A DNA stretch of 64,000 bases from Dasypus novemcinctus. Its lineage: Eukaryota > Chordata > Mammalia > Cingulata > Dasypodidae. Each line of letters opens with the position of its first letter. Within the stretch, counting starts at the first letter, position 1. Below the pieces are notes generated by a model that worked only from the letters and a program-made list of their open reading frames with translations, was not told the DNA's origin and did not search any database. Both the position numbers and the translations under genes were made by a program. Below, one piece after another: positions 11,280 to 22,845 of this stretch. Where the stretch lies: positions 21,853,278 to 21,917,277 of the forward strand of contig NC_080689.1 of assembly GCF_030445035.2 (NCBI RefSeq), in the 5' to 3' direction.

Positions 11280-12760
11280 AAGCTTGTTTGAGTCAAATTA
11301 ATTATATTCATGTTCCTCATTCTTGGCCCTTCTCTTCATTGCAAAGACATGTGAATTATTGAATAATTTTTAACTAGTTCCAGGAAATATTGTGATGAAT
11401 AGAGGATCAGTCAATAAGGCCAAAGATATGGAATTAAATATGGGTTACATTTGATACATGAAATTTATCATGATTTGAGAAAAATCTGCCAAAAACTGAT
11501 TGATAAAGTCAAGGTACTAGATGATACTTATCTGTGTATATACTCAGCAATGATCATATACTTTTAATTCATTCTAGGGCTATTATTATTAACATATAAT
11601 TAAAACTATATTTGATTTAATGCCAAGTTAGAGATTCCTACCATTAACTTGATACTAATATTCAGGTAAGAGGAACATTTCATTCTCATTTGAAAGTGAA
11701 TAAAAAATGGATTTTTCCATAGCTGTAACAAAGTGCAATTTTTTCTTTATTGAGTTGACTTTACAAAGGAGCAAAGCTATGTCATTATTATGGGAGAACA
11801 TTCTATATGATATATTGGGACATTGCTCAGTTTTGTTGTTATTGTTTTTGTTCTTATGCTGTGCCAAAATATTGAAAGCTAGTCCTTGAGGATTTAAGGG
11901 TGAACAAAGAAGTCCAATACTGGAATATGCATGTATGTATTTATCATTTCAGGTTCTGGTGTCTCATATAAATTACCTTTTGAAATATTGTTCACTTCAA
12001 AATAGTACCCATGAGTCTGTAATGAATCAGGTTCACCTAACAGAGAAAGAAGTTAGCCTAATCAAATGTGAATAACTTTTTTTAGTTTCTTATATTATAT
12101 TTAAAAGCTAATTGATCCTGGGTATTGATAGAGGTTAATCCCTGTTCAAACTTTAGCTACCAATATGTCCTTAGTACAGTGCAACTGATTATCACGTCAA
12201 GCACAAACAATAATCTCCAAGTAGGAAAAAAAAAAAAAAATCTCACCAAACAGTAAGGCAGTGGCTGTAGGGAACCTTTTGTACATTTCTCTTTTCAGAA
12301 ATCAAATGCAATTTTACACGGTATTGGTGTTTGGCTGAGCAGTTGGAAAAGGAGAATAACTTCTTGATGAAGACACAGAGACACTCTGTAGCTTCCTGCT
12401 AAGAGAGAAGCTTTCTTGTTTCTCTGAAAAGTCAGTGTGTCATAAATCATCATGATTCTCGTTAATTCACATGAAAACCATAGGACTCATCTCTCCCCAG
12501 GATTGGTTCATTACTAAATTTTAGGATCACTTACTATTTGTGACCTGCTTTTTATATCACCATAACCATCAAACGTATATAAGAAACCTTGATAATCTGT
12601 GGTACAGATGGCAAGTAAGTGAAAATGTGTTGGTAATTGAAAGTGTGTTTTTACCCAACAATCTAATACAGCTGCTTCATGAGCCACACTTAAATTCTGG
12701 TTAAGTTGAAAGCCCTACACAAGTAATGCATTGGCCACCTTATCTTGAATTTATTGCAAG
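11280..12760. other. Unassigned unique sequence
   Basis: No gene is recognised. An A run lies near 12225-12240. Positions 12596-12633 match a piece embedded in the SINE at 38794-39136 with one mismatch in 38 (see findings). The two overlapping 60-70 codon ORFs at 11655-11889 are not convincing. Confidence 0.4.
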
Positions 12761-12769
12761 CTGGGCTAG

Positions 12770-12990
12770 TTTATTTGGTTCCTTACCAAATATTTATGTA
12801 CAACTATTATGTGCCAGGCATCAGTTGGAAATCTATTAAACTTTATAAATTTGGAGTTGGAGAACTCAAAGAGATCATCAATTCATGTTGCCTCATATAC
12901 ACATTAGGAAATTGAGGATATATATGGGAAATTCTTTGACCAAGATCCTACAACTAACACATGGCATAGTTAGATATTGAACCTAGGATC
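12770..12990 (-). repeat. MIR/L2-class ancient repeat relic
   Basis: tatgtgccaggcatc near 12810-12824 resembles the ancient-repeat core. From 12890 the minus-sense MIR-like pattern gaaattgagga, then tcctacaactaacacatggca, then gatattgaacc resembles reversed MIR text (aaactgagg, acagctagtaagtggc, attcgaacc). It is strongly diverged. Confidence 0.55.
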
Positions 12991-13164
12991 TGGCAAAACT
13001 GAAGTAACTAAAATTTGGTTGAAGTCAAATTTTTGTACCTTAACTTGGTGAAGAGGTAACGTTAGCGAGAAAATCTCAGTAGTTATTGAGCATTGGGATT
13101 CAGTGAATGAGAATTAGAGTGCTTAGGTGGACTAATAATAATGGGCAAAGATATTTAAAAGCAG

Positions 13165-13290
13165 AGTTATTTAAGTGCTAGATATAGTTTCTTACTTGTA
13201 TAATGAGAGTAAGGAGAATTCCTACCTCATAGAGTTGTTGTGGGATTAAATGACAGACTACAAGTAAACTATGAAATTGGAATATTAGAA
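13165..13290 (+). repeat. MIR fragment
   Basis: The run tacctcatagagttgttg followed by tgggattaaatga closely matches the 3' half of mammalian MIR SINEs. It is an old element with no flanking duplication visible. Confidence 0.75.
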
Positions 13291-13980
13291 ACACCAATTT
13301 AAATTATGTTTTCTTGTATAATATTTTTATTCAAAAATTTGTCTTTAACATGGTACAATTACCAATAAGTTTTAAAAATAAATTCTAACAACCCTCAAGG
13401 AACTTGCCAACTACATTATATGAAATCTTTCAAAGCAGAGAAAATAATGGCATGTTCAACAACTCATTTAACAAAGTTCAAATAACTTCTAAATCAAAAC
13501 TAGGAATGAATATGAACACATAGTGTGTGAGAAAATATATACATGCACACATACACACAAAGGTATGTGAACAGACACTCTAGGTCATTTTTGCTTCTAA
13601 ACCTAGATATAAGAAAAAGTAAGTAGAATCTAGTAATGTTTTCATAGAAGTGAATAAGGTTTATAATAGGGACACAAATATAGGAAAAAGTTGCAATCTA
13701 TTTCATTATGTTTCTAAATTAAATAAAAATATCATATGATCATCTCATTAATTACAGAAATGATATTTAATAAACATCTATCCCTAATTGAAAATACAAA
13801 TAAGCAAACATATTAGAAAACTAAGAAGAGAAGGAAACTTCTTTAATTTCATAAAACTCACCTATCAACAATCTAAAACAAATATTTGTGATAAGTTAAA
13901 AGTATTCTTATTAAATCCAGAATCAATACAGGAATGTCTGTAGTCACTGCTGATATTTGACATTGTGCTAGATGTTCTAA
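13291..13980. other. Unassigned AT-rich sequence
   Basis: Nothing supportable apart from a short CA-rich stretch near 13536-13558. Confidence 0.4.
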
Positions 13981-13981
13981 C

Positions 13982-14200
13982 CCAGAATTTCTCTATCTTG
14001 GCACTATTCATTCTTTAGATCAGATAATTCCTTGTTATGGGAGTCTGTCTTGTACATTGTAGGATGTTTAGCAGCATCCCTGGCCTCTAACAGCTAGATG
14101 TCAGTAGTATTCCCTAGTTTTGAAAATCAAAAATGTCTCTGGACAATACCAAATGTCTGCTGGAGAGCATAAACTGTGCCCAGTTCTAGAACTACTTCTT
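13982..14200 (-). mobile_element. MER5A-like non-autonomous hAT DNA transposon
   Basis: The + strand carries tcttggcactattcat, then acattgtaggatgttta, then gcagcatccctggcctcta, then caaaaatgtctctggaca, in the order expected for the reverse strand of MER5A. The length (about 0.2 kb) fits this non-autonomous hAT family. It is a fossil shared by placental mammals, so it gives an old age marker. Confidence 0.85.
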
Positions 14201-14410
14201 TAATTAATGCAAATGATAAGGGACAAAAATACAAAGTATAGATATTGAAATGAAAAAAATTCAGATAATATAATTAATATAGCCAATTAAGTTATATTAC
14301 AGAAAAATAATTATGTAATATGAAGTGAAACTAAAAAATATACAACCTACACTAACCCTAGAAGAAACAGAAGACCTCAACAAACGAATCACAGTAAAGA
14401 GATTGAAACA

Positions 14411-14620
14411 GTGATCAAACAATTCCCCAAAATGAAAAGCCCAGAACCAGGTGGTTTCATAGGTGAGTTCTACCAAGCATTCAAAGAAGATTTAATACCA
14501 ATCTTACTCAAACTCTTCAAAAAAATTGAACAAGAAATAATACTACCAAACTCATTCTATGAAGCCAATATCACCCTAAAAACAAAGTCACATGACAATA
14601 TTATGAAAAAAGAAAATTAG
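14411..14620 (+). pseudogene. L1 ORF2 reverse transcriptase fragment (N-terminal fingers)
   Basis: The 69-codon fragment reads KMKSPEPGGFIGEFYQAFKE, a worn form of the L1 RT signature [12 protein letters not shown], then ILPNSFYEANITL. This part of the reverse transcriptase shapes the template-binding region. The fragment is cut off from the catalytic core by stops and frameshifts. Confidence 0.85.
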
Positions 14621-14990
14621 AGACCCATTTCCTTAATGAATAAGGATGCAGAAATTCTCAACAAAATACTTGCTAATCAAATCCAAAAACACCTAAAAAA
14701 TTATTCATCATCATCAAATGGTTTTTATACCAGGCATGCAAGAAAATTAAGATTGTAACACATCACATTAATAATTAGAAGAAAAAAAATCATATGATCC
14801 TATTGATTGATACAGTAAAGGCATTCACCAAAATATAGTATCTTTTCTTGATAAAAATACTAGAAAAGATAGGAATTGAAGGAAACTTTCTCAACATGAT
14901 AAAGGTTATGTGTGAAAAACCCACAGCTAATACTGAACTCAATGGTAAAAGACTGAAAGCTTTCCCATTCAGATTGGAAACAAGACAAGG

Positions 14991-15302
14991 ATGCAATTGT
15001 CGCCACTGTTGTTCAATGTAGAGCGAGATGTTCTCGCTAGAGTAGAGAGTCAAGAAGAAGATATAGCAAGTATTGAAATTGGAAAAGAAGAAATAAAACT
15101 TTCCTTATTCACAGGAGATATAATTCTATACCTAGAAAATCCCGAAAAACCTACAACACAGCTGCTAGAGCTAATAAATGATTTCATCGGAGTGGTAGGA
15201 TACACAATTAATATGCAAGAATTAGTAGTGTTTCTATACACTAGTAATTGGCAATTTGAGGAGGATGTCAGGGGGAAAAAATCCATTTTCAGTAGCGACT
15301 AA
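14991..15302 (+). pseudogene. L1 ORF2 RT catalytic-region fragment, mutated active site
   Basis: A 103-codon fragment covering the polymerase palm. Residues 39-44 read LFTGDI where active L1 has LFADDM/I, so one of the two catalytic aspartates is replaced by glycine and the preceding alanine by threonine. It is followed by ILYLENPEK and a TTQLLELINDF helix typical of L1. The next frame (15256-15570) continues the protein after a frameshift. Confidence 0.88.
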
Positions 15303-15570
15303 AAGAATCAAATATTTAGGAAAAAATGTAACCAAGGATGTAAAGCACTTGTATTCAGAAAACTACAATGCATTACTAAAAGAAATCTTAAAAGACCTAA
15401 ATAAATGGAAGAACATTCTGTGCTCATGGATTATAAGATTAAATATCATTAAGATGTCAATTCTACCCAAATTTATATTCAGATTGAATGCAATTCTAAT
15501 TAAAATTCCACTAGAATTTTTAAAAGAAATTAAAATCACAATTATCAAATTTATTTATAAGGGTAAGTAG
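15256..15570 (+). pseudogene. L1 ORF2 post-RT fragment
   Basis: A 104-codon fragment with KRIKYLGKNVTKDVKHLY, then LLKEILKDLNKWKNI, then [14 protein letters not shown] and KFIYKGK. This matches the thumb/post-RT segment of L1 ORF2. It overlaps the previous fragment in another frame, which marks a frameshift around 15256-15302. Confidence 0.88.
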
Positions 15571-16283
15571 TCCCGAATAGTCAGAAACATCATAAAAAGG
15601 AAGAGCGAATTTTAAGTTCTGGACTTTAAATCATATCACCTAACTACAGAGGTAAAAACATCATGGTACTGGCATAAAGACAGACACATAGACCAATGGA
15701 ACTGAAGGGATGTTTCATAAAGAGATCCTTACATCTATGGTCAAATGATTTTTGACAAACCTGTCAAAACCACTTAACTGAGGCAGAACAGTAGTCTATT
15801 CAACAAATAGCTTTGGAAGAACTGGATATCCATAACTGAAAGAAAGAAAGAGGACCCCTATCTCTCACCTTTTGCAAAAAATAACTCAAAATGGATCAAA
15901 TACCGAAATATAAAAGCAAGAAACATAAAGTTCTTAGAAGAAAATGTAGGAAAATATCTTCAAGACCTGGTGGTAGGTGGTGGATTTTTAAACCAAAAGC
16001 ATGAGCTATGAAAGAAAACATGGATAAATGGTAGCTCCTCACACTTAAACATTTTGTGATTTGTCAAGCAGTTGAAAAGGCAGTCCACTCAAGGGAGAAA
16101 ATATTCGACAACCACATATCCAATAAAGGTTTGATTCCCATTCTATGCAAAGAGATCATATGACTCAACAGTAAAAGATCAAGCAATCTGATTGAAAAAT
16201 GGACTAATGATGTAAATAGACGTTTCTCCAAGAGGAAATACAAATACAAATGGCCAAAAAGCACATTAAAAAATGTTCAACAT

Positions 16284-16790
16284 GGATGATGGATGTTAAG
16301 CCCCCTCTCAAGATAGGGGTGGAGTGGACATAACCATCCCAGGGTCCACAAGATGGAGGAATAGAGTATGGATTAGAGTGGACTTACTGATAATTCTACT
16401 ATGGAACTATTGTGACTAGTAATGGAAGAAATTGTAGCATTGATGTGCAGGAAGTGGCCATGGTAGCTGCTGAGGGTAGAGAGAGGGAAGAAGAGATATG
16501 ATGTGGAGGTATTTTCAGGACTTGGAGTTGTCCTGGGTGGTACTGCAGGGACAGTTGCTGAACATTGTATGTCCTGCCATGGCCCACTGGGTGGACTGGG
16601 GGAGAGTGTAAACTACAAAGTAAACCATTATCCATGTGGTGCAGAAGTGCTCCAAAATGTATTCACCAAATGCAATGAATGTGCCATGATGATGAAAGAG
16701 GTTGTTGATGTGGGAGGAGTGGGGTGAGGGGGGTGGGGTATATGAGGACCTCAAATATTTTTTAATGTAACATTTTATAAAAATAGAGGA
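16284..16790 (+). mobile_element. Element X copy G inside L1
   Basis: Sense X copy, 5'-truncated, with the complete X 3' end (ggggtatatgaggacctc, then an aatgtaacatt block at 16758-16780). L1 text stops at 16283 and resumes at about 16791. The strings aaaaaatgttcaacat and aaaaaagttctatact around the insert look like a worn target-site duplication. This copy therefore postdates the L1. Confidence 0.85.
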
Positions 16791-18040
16791 AAAAAGTTCT
16801 ATACTACTAGATATTATAGAAATGCAAATCAAAATGACAATGAGTTATCATCTCACATTGCATAAAAAGGCCATTATTTTTAAAAGAAACAGAAAACTGT
16901 AAGTGCTGGAGAGAATTCACTGTTGGTGGGAATGTAGAATGGTGCAGCCTTTGTGGAAGACAGTTTGATGGTTCCTCAGGAAGCTAAACATAGAACTGCC
17001 ATATAACCCAGCAATTCCTCTACTAGAAATGTATCCAAAAGAACTGAAAACTATGACTTGAACAAATATTTGCACACCAATGTTTGTAGTAGCAATATTC
17101 TTAATTCCCAAAGATGGAAATAACTCAACTGTCCATCAAACAATGAATGGATAAACAGAATGTAGTATATACATTCGATGGAATACTATGGTGCTGTAAG
17201 AAGACATAAAATTGGTACCCATATGATAATATGGATGAGCCTTGAAGACATTATGATAAGTGATAATAGCCACTCACAAAAGGACAACTACTGCATGGTC
17301 TCACTAATATGAGCTAAATATCAAGAAGAAGAAACACACGGAGTTAAAATCTAGAGTATGGCTTACTAGGGTAAAAGAGGAGGGGCGAAAAGGTGTACTT
17401 TTGCTTAATGTATGTAGTTTTCATTAACTTGGATGTAAAAATGTGGAAATGGATAGATTTGATGGTAGCACATTACAGTGAGTAGAACAAACACAGCTGT
17501 TTAATAAATAGGATTTTGGCTGAATAGGGTAGTCTAGGGATATAAATGTCAATTGAAAAAAAGACAGAGAATAATGTAGGCGCTGAATAACAGTGAATCC
17601 AGAGGTGGATAAGAATTGTGGTTAATAGCACAAATATGAAAACTCCTTCAATGAACTAGAGCAAATGTGCATCATTATTGCAAGGTGGTAAGAATGTGGG
17701 GAAGCATGGGAAAAATACAATAAATGGAATCTATGGACTATAGTTAACAGAAATACTGTAGTATTCTTGCATCAATGCCAAAGGTGTGCTTTGTTAATAA
17801 CAGGGGGTATGAAAAATTATACCAAATGTCAGTTGTAGACCATAGCTATTGGTAATAGTCTGCAGATATTATCTCCTAATCTGTAACAGATGTTCCACAA
17901 CAATGTAGTGTTTTGGTGGAGGGATTTGTATGGGAATTCCACACATGAGCATGATTGTTTTGTAAGTTTTTATTCTCTCTAATATATTAGACAGTAAATT
18001 TTTTACTTTAGTTATTTTAAAAATATATATCTAAAAATAT

Positions 18041-18695
18041 TCAAAAAAAGACTATACCTCAAATTTTAAACTCTGTAAAAAATCATTAATATTTTAAAAA
18101 ACAAAATGTACACTATCTAATTATTCCCAACCCATAAAATAAATTATAGAGTAGCAAAAAATTAAATAAAACTAGCCTAAACAATTTTTCCAAATTCATT
18201 TAAAAACACTAAGGGCATGGTGAAAAATGTAAAACCTATTATATGGACTACATGAAGGAAAATTAAAATTAGAAATAATTATGAAAATTGCTTAATACAA
18301 AAAGGAATTAAGGAAATGCAAATTAAGTTATTGAGAAATCTTTTTTTTTTCCTGTAAGATGGACAAAAAGCAATATCAATATCCAGTGTGGGTGACTTCT
18401 GTGGGAAATCAATACTCACATACTGTAGGGGATTGTGTTTTGTATTTTGATAGACTGTTAAAATGACTAAATAATATGAAATAATATTTTACCTTGTGTT
18501 TTTATATAATTTGATATATATACATCATATACCAAAAAACATACGTACTCTCTAATTCAAGGAAATATTTACATATAGGCACTGAGAAGCATGTGGAAAA
18601 ACATATACATATGTAATTAGTATCATTTGTGATATTAAAGGATTTGGAAACAATATGTGTAAATTGTATTTTTCAAAATGTCCATAAGAATATTT
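18041..18695. other. Unassigned AT-rich sequence
   Basis: Low-complexity AT-rich DNA. No supportable feature. Confidence 0.4.
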
Positions 18696-18699
18696 CTCA

Positions 18700-19190
18700 T
18701 TCCATGTGATTTTCCAGAAACTTACTACTCCCCCATCAAGAGGTAAAATCCCTGCTCCCTTCCTTTAAACCTGTGCTGGGTTTGTGACTTCACTGAATAA
18801 TAAAGTCCTGTGGACATGAAGCTATTAGACTTACAAAAGATGTAACAACTTTTTAGCTGGCCTGCTTTCTTGGGACATTTGCCCTTGAAACTTAGCCAGT
18901 TTATTGTGAGGAGGCCCAGGGTACATGGAGAGACCCCTATGGAAAGGATTTCATATCCCAGTAACAGTCATTATAAACTTTCAAGGAAGTTGAGTAAGCC
19001 ATCTTGGAAACAGATTATGCAGTTGTTAGTCCAGCCACCCCAGCTGATGCCAGATGGAGCATAGATGATGCTTCCCATCAAGTCTTGGCCAGATTACAAC
19101 TTCATGAACAAACTATTGTTGTTTGTTGTTTTAAGCCACTTTGTTTTGGAATAATTTATTATACAAAAAGAGCTAACAGGGATACAATGT
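18700..19190 (+). repeat. Ancient interspersed repeat, LTR-like, family not assigned
   Basis: Contains gtgctgggtttgtgacttc, agagacccctatgga, gagtaagccatcttgga and, near the end, gttgttttaagccac, then ttttggaataattt. I know this motif order as an old mammalian repeat present in many species, but I cannot name it safely. The ORFs of 62-64 codons inside are not genes. Confidence 0.55.
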
Positions 19191-20155
19191 AAACTTCCAT
19201 TAAGTGGAAAAATAATATTATATTATGTGCATAATATTATCCTCTCTTAAAAGAATTAGTTATATATATAGATATATAAACATACAGTTAAAATAAACAT
19301 ATATGTGTGTGTGTATGTGTATGTGTATTTAGGTAGAAGCATATCTTTAACACATTTTTAAGTCACAAATGCCAATTGTATGATAATACTTTCAATATGG
19401 TATTCATGCTAAAAAACTATTTCTAAATTGCATACACATATACAAATAGAGAAAAGTGGTTACCACTTAGAAACAGGGCATGGAGAACATTTCTTTTATG
19501 ATTTTATTAAAATTTTAAAGGGAAATAGAACTGACATGTTGTTTTTGTAATAAAAAATGAATTTTGAACAATGAAAAAAACACCCAAAAATAATGTGGCA
19601 AAACCAATATAAATGTAGGTGCAATGTGGATGGAGAGGGAGGAAATCGTAAACATCACTAACCATGTTTTGGGGTGGGTACTGGGAATTCTGACTAATTC
19701 CTCCTTAATTTGAAGTCAAAGAATGATGAAAATGCTCGTAATTCCATCTGGAGCTGTATTTTTGCTGTTGTTATTTAGAACAATGTGCTTATTAAGTATT
19801 AGTGCAATGTCTGATTAGATTTTTGGATTTCCTTTTCATTAGTGAAATAAATGGAAACAAGTCCCCTTTTGCCATAGGCGAAACTTAGACTTTTAAGGGA
19901 TGACGTTTGTCACAACTGTCAGATCTTGTTTGTAAAAGGACTTGTTTCACATATTATTTCTGCCAATATGTACAGTGCTTCATCCTTTACTTAGCTTTAA
20001 ATATACATCAGCAAATTCCCATTCATCTAAATTCTGAGGAATGTTTACCAAGAGAGGTAAACCCTCTCTTTTATAGTCAGAGACTGAACTTTATTCAGTA
20101 TCACTAATCTATTGCTTTCCCCCATTCTCTTTGGTAATGTAAAATATAGTAATAT
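19191..20155. repeat. Unassigned sequence with a short TG repeat
   Basis: A TG/TA-rich microsatellite lies near 19300-19328. The rest shows no gene or recognisable repeat. Confidence 0.45.
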
Positions 20156-20159
20156 TAAT

Positions 20160-20310
20160 ACTGATACTTTAAATGGTAAAATAGCCATACCAAGTATACC
20201 TCAAGTAATTTGCTCAAATACATAAAAGCAGAGTGTAACGATGAGGGTTTGAACTCAAGTCTCTCTGACCCCCAAATGCAGCAATCCACTTAAACAATAT
20301 GCTGTCTCCT
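20160..20310 (-). repeat. MIR fragment, antisense
   Basis: taatttgctcaaatacat, then gagggtttgaactcaagtc, then ctctgacccccaaatgc and cttaaacaatatgctgtct follow the reversed MIR layout, from the conserved core through the tRNA-like head with its B-box remnant. Confidence 0.7.
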
Positions 20311-20990
20311 TTGCTGTACTTGCAGCCCTTCAAGAAAATGTGCCAACAACTCCTCTGCACCTGTGAAAACTCCTGGCCTCTCTGTAACTGTATAATTTTC
20401 TCACCTTCTAATGTCAACAGTGGGCACCTTGGACGTGAGGCTCCAACAAGCCTCTCTCGCTTATTTATGTTGCTACTGATGTATCACATGGTAACAAAAT
20501 TATCTGATCTCCCTTCCAGCCATTAAGATTTAGATCTGTACATTATGAATGCATGAGGCTCATAGAGGCTCATAAAGGAAAGTATGTCCAGGTGGCCAAA
20601 ATTCTGGACATGTGCTTGACAAGTAAGATTACATTTCCTTCAGTTATGCTATGTGGAATTTTCTCTTATGAGTCTCAAAACTCCAAGAAATTATTCTCTC
20701 AGAAATGCTAACTATTGTAATATTCATTCCAATGACTTTAATTGCTTTTTATAACTTTTAATGATATATTCTTCATTGGGATTTTTTCTCCTTACTTCTC
20801 TTTGGTTAGATTTGTTTACTAGACAGCTTGTTTACAAAGTATTAATGTTTCTTAAAAAGTGATATAGTACGTTAATTTCATTTTTAAAAATCTGATAATA
20901 TTTTAAAGAAAACAAGTTTCTGTATAACAAACTTAAATCTAAGCTGCATTTAAAGAATTTAGCTTTCCACCTTTCCCCAGAAATATATGA
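20311..20990. other. Unassigned sequence
   Basis: No feature recognised. The 75-codon ORF at 20299-20526 has no family resemblance. Confidence 0.4.
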
Positions 20991-20994
20991 CTTT

Positions 20995-21160
20995 AAAAAA
21001 AATTAATTTATTGAAATATATCACCCACACACAAACATACATAAACAATAAGTGTATAGTAATAGTTGTGAACTTACAAAACAAACATATATAACATCAT
21101 ACAAAACTCTCATAACTCACCCTACCAATAACACGTTACATTGTTGTTAAGCGTTTTTAG
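20995..21160 (-). mobile_element. L1 3' end fragment, antisense
   Basis: Matches the 3' end of the L1 at 6511-7310 (ttattgaaatatatcaccc, then acatacataaacaat, then gtatagtaatagttg). It is either the tail of a separate older L1 next to the nested cluster or part of L1-E itself. The neighbouring SINE and the second L1-type 3' end at about 21610 make the boundary uncertain. Confidence 0.65.
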
Positions 21161-21162
21161 CT

Positions 21163-21585
21163 GGGAAGTGGACTTGGCCCAATGGATAGGGCATCTGTCT
21201 ACCACATGGGAGGTCCACCGTTCAAGCCCTGGGCCTCCTTGACCCGTGTGGAGCTGGCCCATGTGCAGTGCTGACGCGCACAAGGAGTGCTGTGCCACGC
21301 AGGGGTGTCTCCCGCATAGGGGAGCCCCACGTGCAAGGAGTGCGCCCCGTAAGGAGAGCCAACCAACGCGAAAGAAAGTGCAGCCTGTCCAAGAATGGCA
21401 CTGCACACATGGAGAGCTGACACAGCAAGATGATGCAACAAAAAGAAATACAGATTCCTGGTGTTGCTGATAAGGATAGAAGTGGTCACAGAAGAACACA
21501 CAGTGAATGGACACAGAGAGCAGACAATGAGGGGGGGGGAAGAAGGGGAGAGAAATAAATAAAAAATAAATCTTAAAAAAAAAAG
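21163..21585 (+). mobile_element. DAS SINE (tRNA-Ala-derived)
   Basis: Head gggaagtggacttggccc with A-box-like and B-box-like (gttcaagccc) pol III signals, body as in the 10.9 and 47.9 kb copies, and a tail aaataaataaaaaataaat then A-run ending near 21585. Target-site duplication unclear (ttacattgttgtt before, ttacatttggtgt after). A GC-rich minus-strand ORF of 130 codons spans it but is not a gene. Confidence 0.92.
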
Positions 21586-22772
21586 TCCTTATCTTACATT
21601 TGGTGTGTTTTTTTCCCCCAACCCACCCTATTATTATTTTTTAAATATATTTTTATGCCAGAAGTTGTATACTTATAAAACAATCATGCATGTGTGCAGA
21701 ATTCCTAAGCAACATCCCTCCATCAACACACCTTACCACACTGTGGTAGAACATTTGCTACAGATAAGATAATATCATCTGATTGTTACCATGTCCATAG
21801 TGTACATTTGGCTCCCATTTTCCATACTGCCTCATTATCAACACAGTATATCTTTGGTATAGATGCAAGAATATTATATTATTACTGCTAAACACAGTCC
21901 ATAGGTCATTCCAGTTGTATTTTTCCCATGTGTTTCCAATACCCTGCAGTAGTGATAAACATTTGCTCTAGCTCACAAAGGACACTCTTCCACCTGTACC
22001 ATCGACCACAATTCTCATCCACCTCTTGGTTTACTGTGCTATTCAGTTCCTAGACTTTTCTCTAGCATTCTGTCAATTGGTATTTACATCCTTAGACTAC
22101 CATTTTAAGTAAAATACCCATTTACAAACTAGCTATTACTCACTATTTGTTATCACCCATTCTATACATTTCCACACTTTTACAGTAAAGCTAATTAAAA
22201 CTTCTACATACATTAAACATCAATAGTCCATCTCAGTCCTTCTCTTATCTCTGTTAAGAACCCACTACCTACCATCAGATCTTGAAGATATTTTCCTACA
22301 ATTTCTTCCAGAAGTTTTACTGTTCTTGCTTTCATTTTTAGGTTTTTGATCCATTTTGAGTTAATTTTTGGATAGGGTGTGAGATAGAGGTCCTCTTTCC
22401 TTCTTTGGGCTATAGATATTCAGTTCTTTCAGCATGATTTTGCTGAATGAACTATTCTGCCCAAGCTCTGTGGGTTTGACAGGCTAGTCAAAAACAGTTT
22501 ACCATATATGTGAGGGTCTGTTTCTGAACCATCAGTTTGGTTCCATTGGTCTATGTGTCTGTCTTTATGCCAGTACCATGCTGATTTTACCATTATAGCT
22601 TGGTAGTATGATTTAAAGTCCATAGATGAGGGTTTGATTTTCCTTTTATGATGTTTCTAGCTATTCAGGAGCTCTTACCCCTCCAAATAAATTTGATAAT
22701 TGTGTTTTCAATTTTTTTATATGCTGGTGGAATTTTTATCAGGGTTGCATTGAATCTGTATATCAATTTGAG

Positions 22773-22786
22773 TAGAATTGACATCT
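22773..22786. repeat. Left target-site duplication of the L1-D/X insertion
   Basis: tagaattgacatct, identical to 29075-29088. Other L1 copies here (for example the reverse of 15445-15470) show this string once, continuing into taatgatattt, so the pre-insertion site in L1-E can be recognised exactly. The repeat therefore defines both ends of the insertion. Confidence 0.93.
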
Positions 22787-22845
22787 CTTTTTACTATTTT
22801 TTATTTTTTATTTTTGTCTTTTTTTTTTAGTGTTACATTAAAAAA

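Larger units (their letters stand above)
14331..18040 (+). mobile_element. 5'-truncated L1, sense, interrupted by an X copy
   Basis: Starts in the reverse transcriptase part of ORF2 (kinship to the L1 at 51.6 kb is clear from the same acaacctacact start) and continues through the ORF2 C-terminus into a 3'UTR that matches the L1 at 54.0-54.75 kb. An X copy interrupts it at 16284-16790. The AT-rich strings ctaaaaaatat (14331) and ctaaaaatat (18031) might be a target-site duplication, weakly. All frames are broken. The polymerase motif reads FTGD instead of FADD at 15108-15119, so the copy cannot be active. Confidence 0.9.

Noticed and set aside
14331..18040. Clear target-site duplication for the 14.3-18.0 kb L1
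   Set aside because: The candidate strings are A/T-only and short. Not reliable.
21122..21514. 130-codon minus-strand ORF, and similar frames at 10935-11219 and 47906-48208
   Set aside because: These are antisense readings of GC-rich DAS SINE bodies. The repeated protein text merely reflects the repeated DNA.
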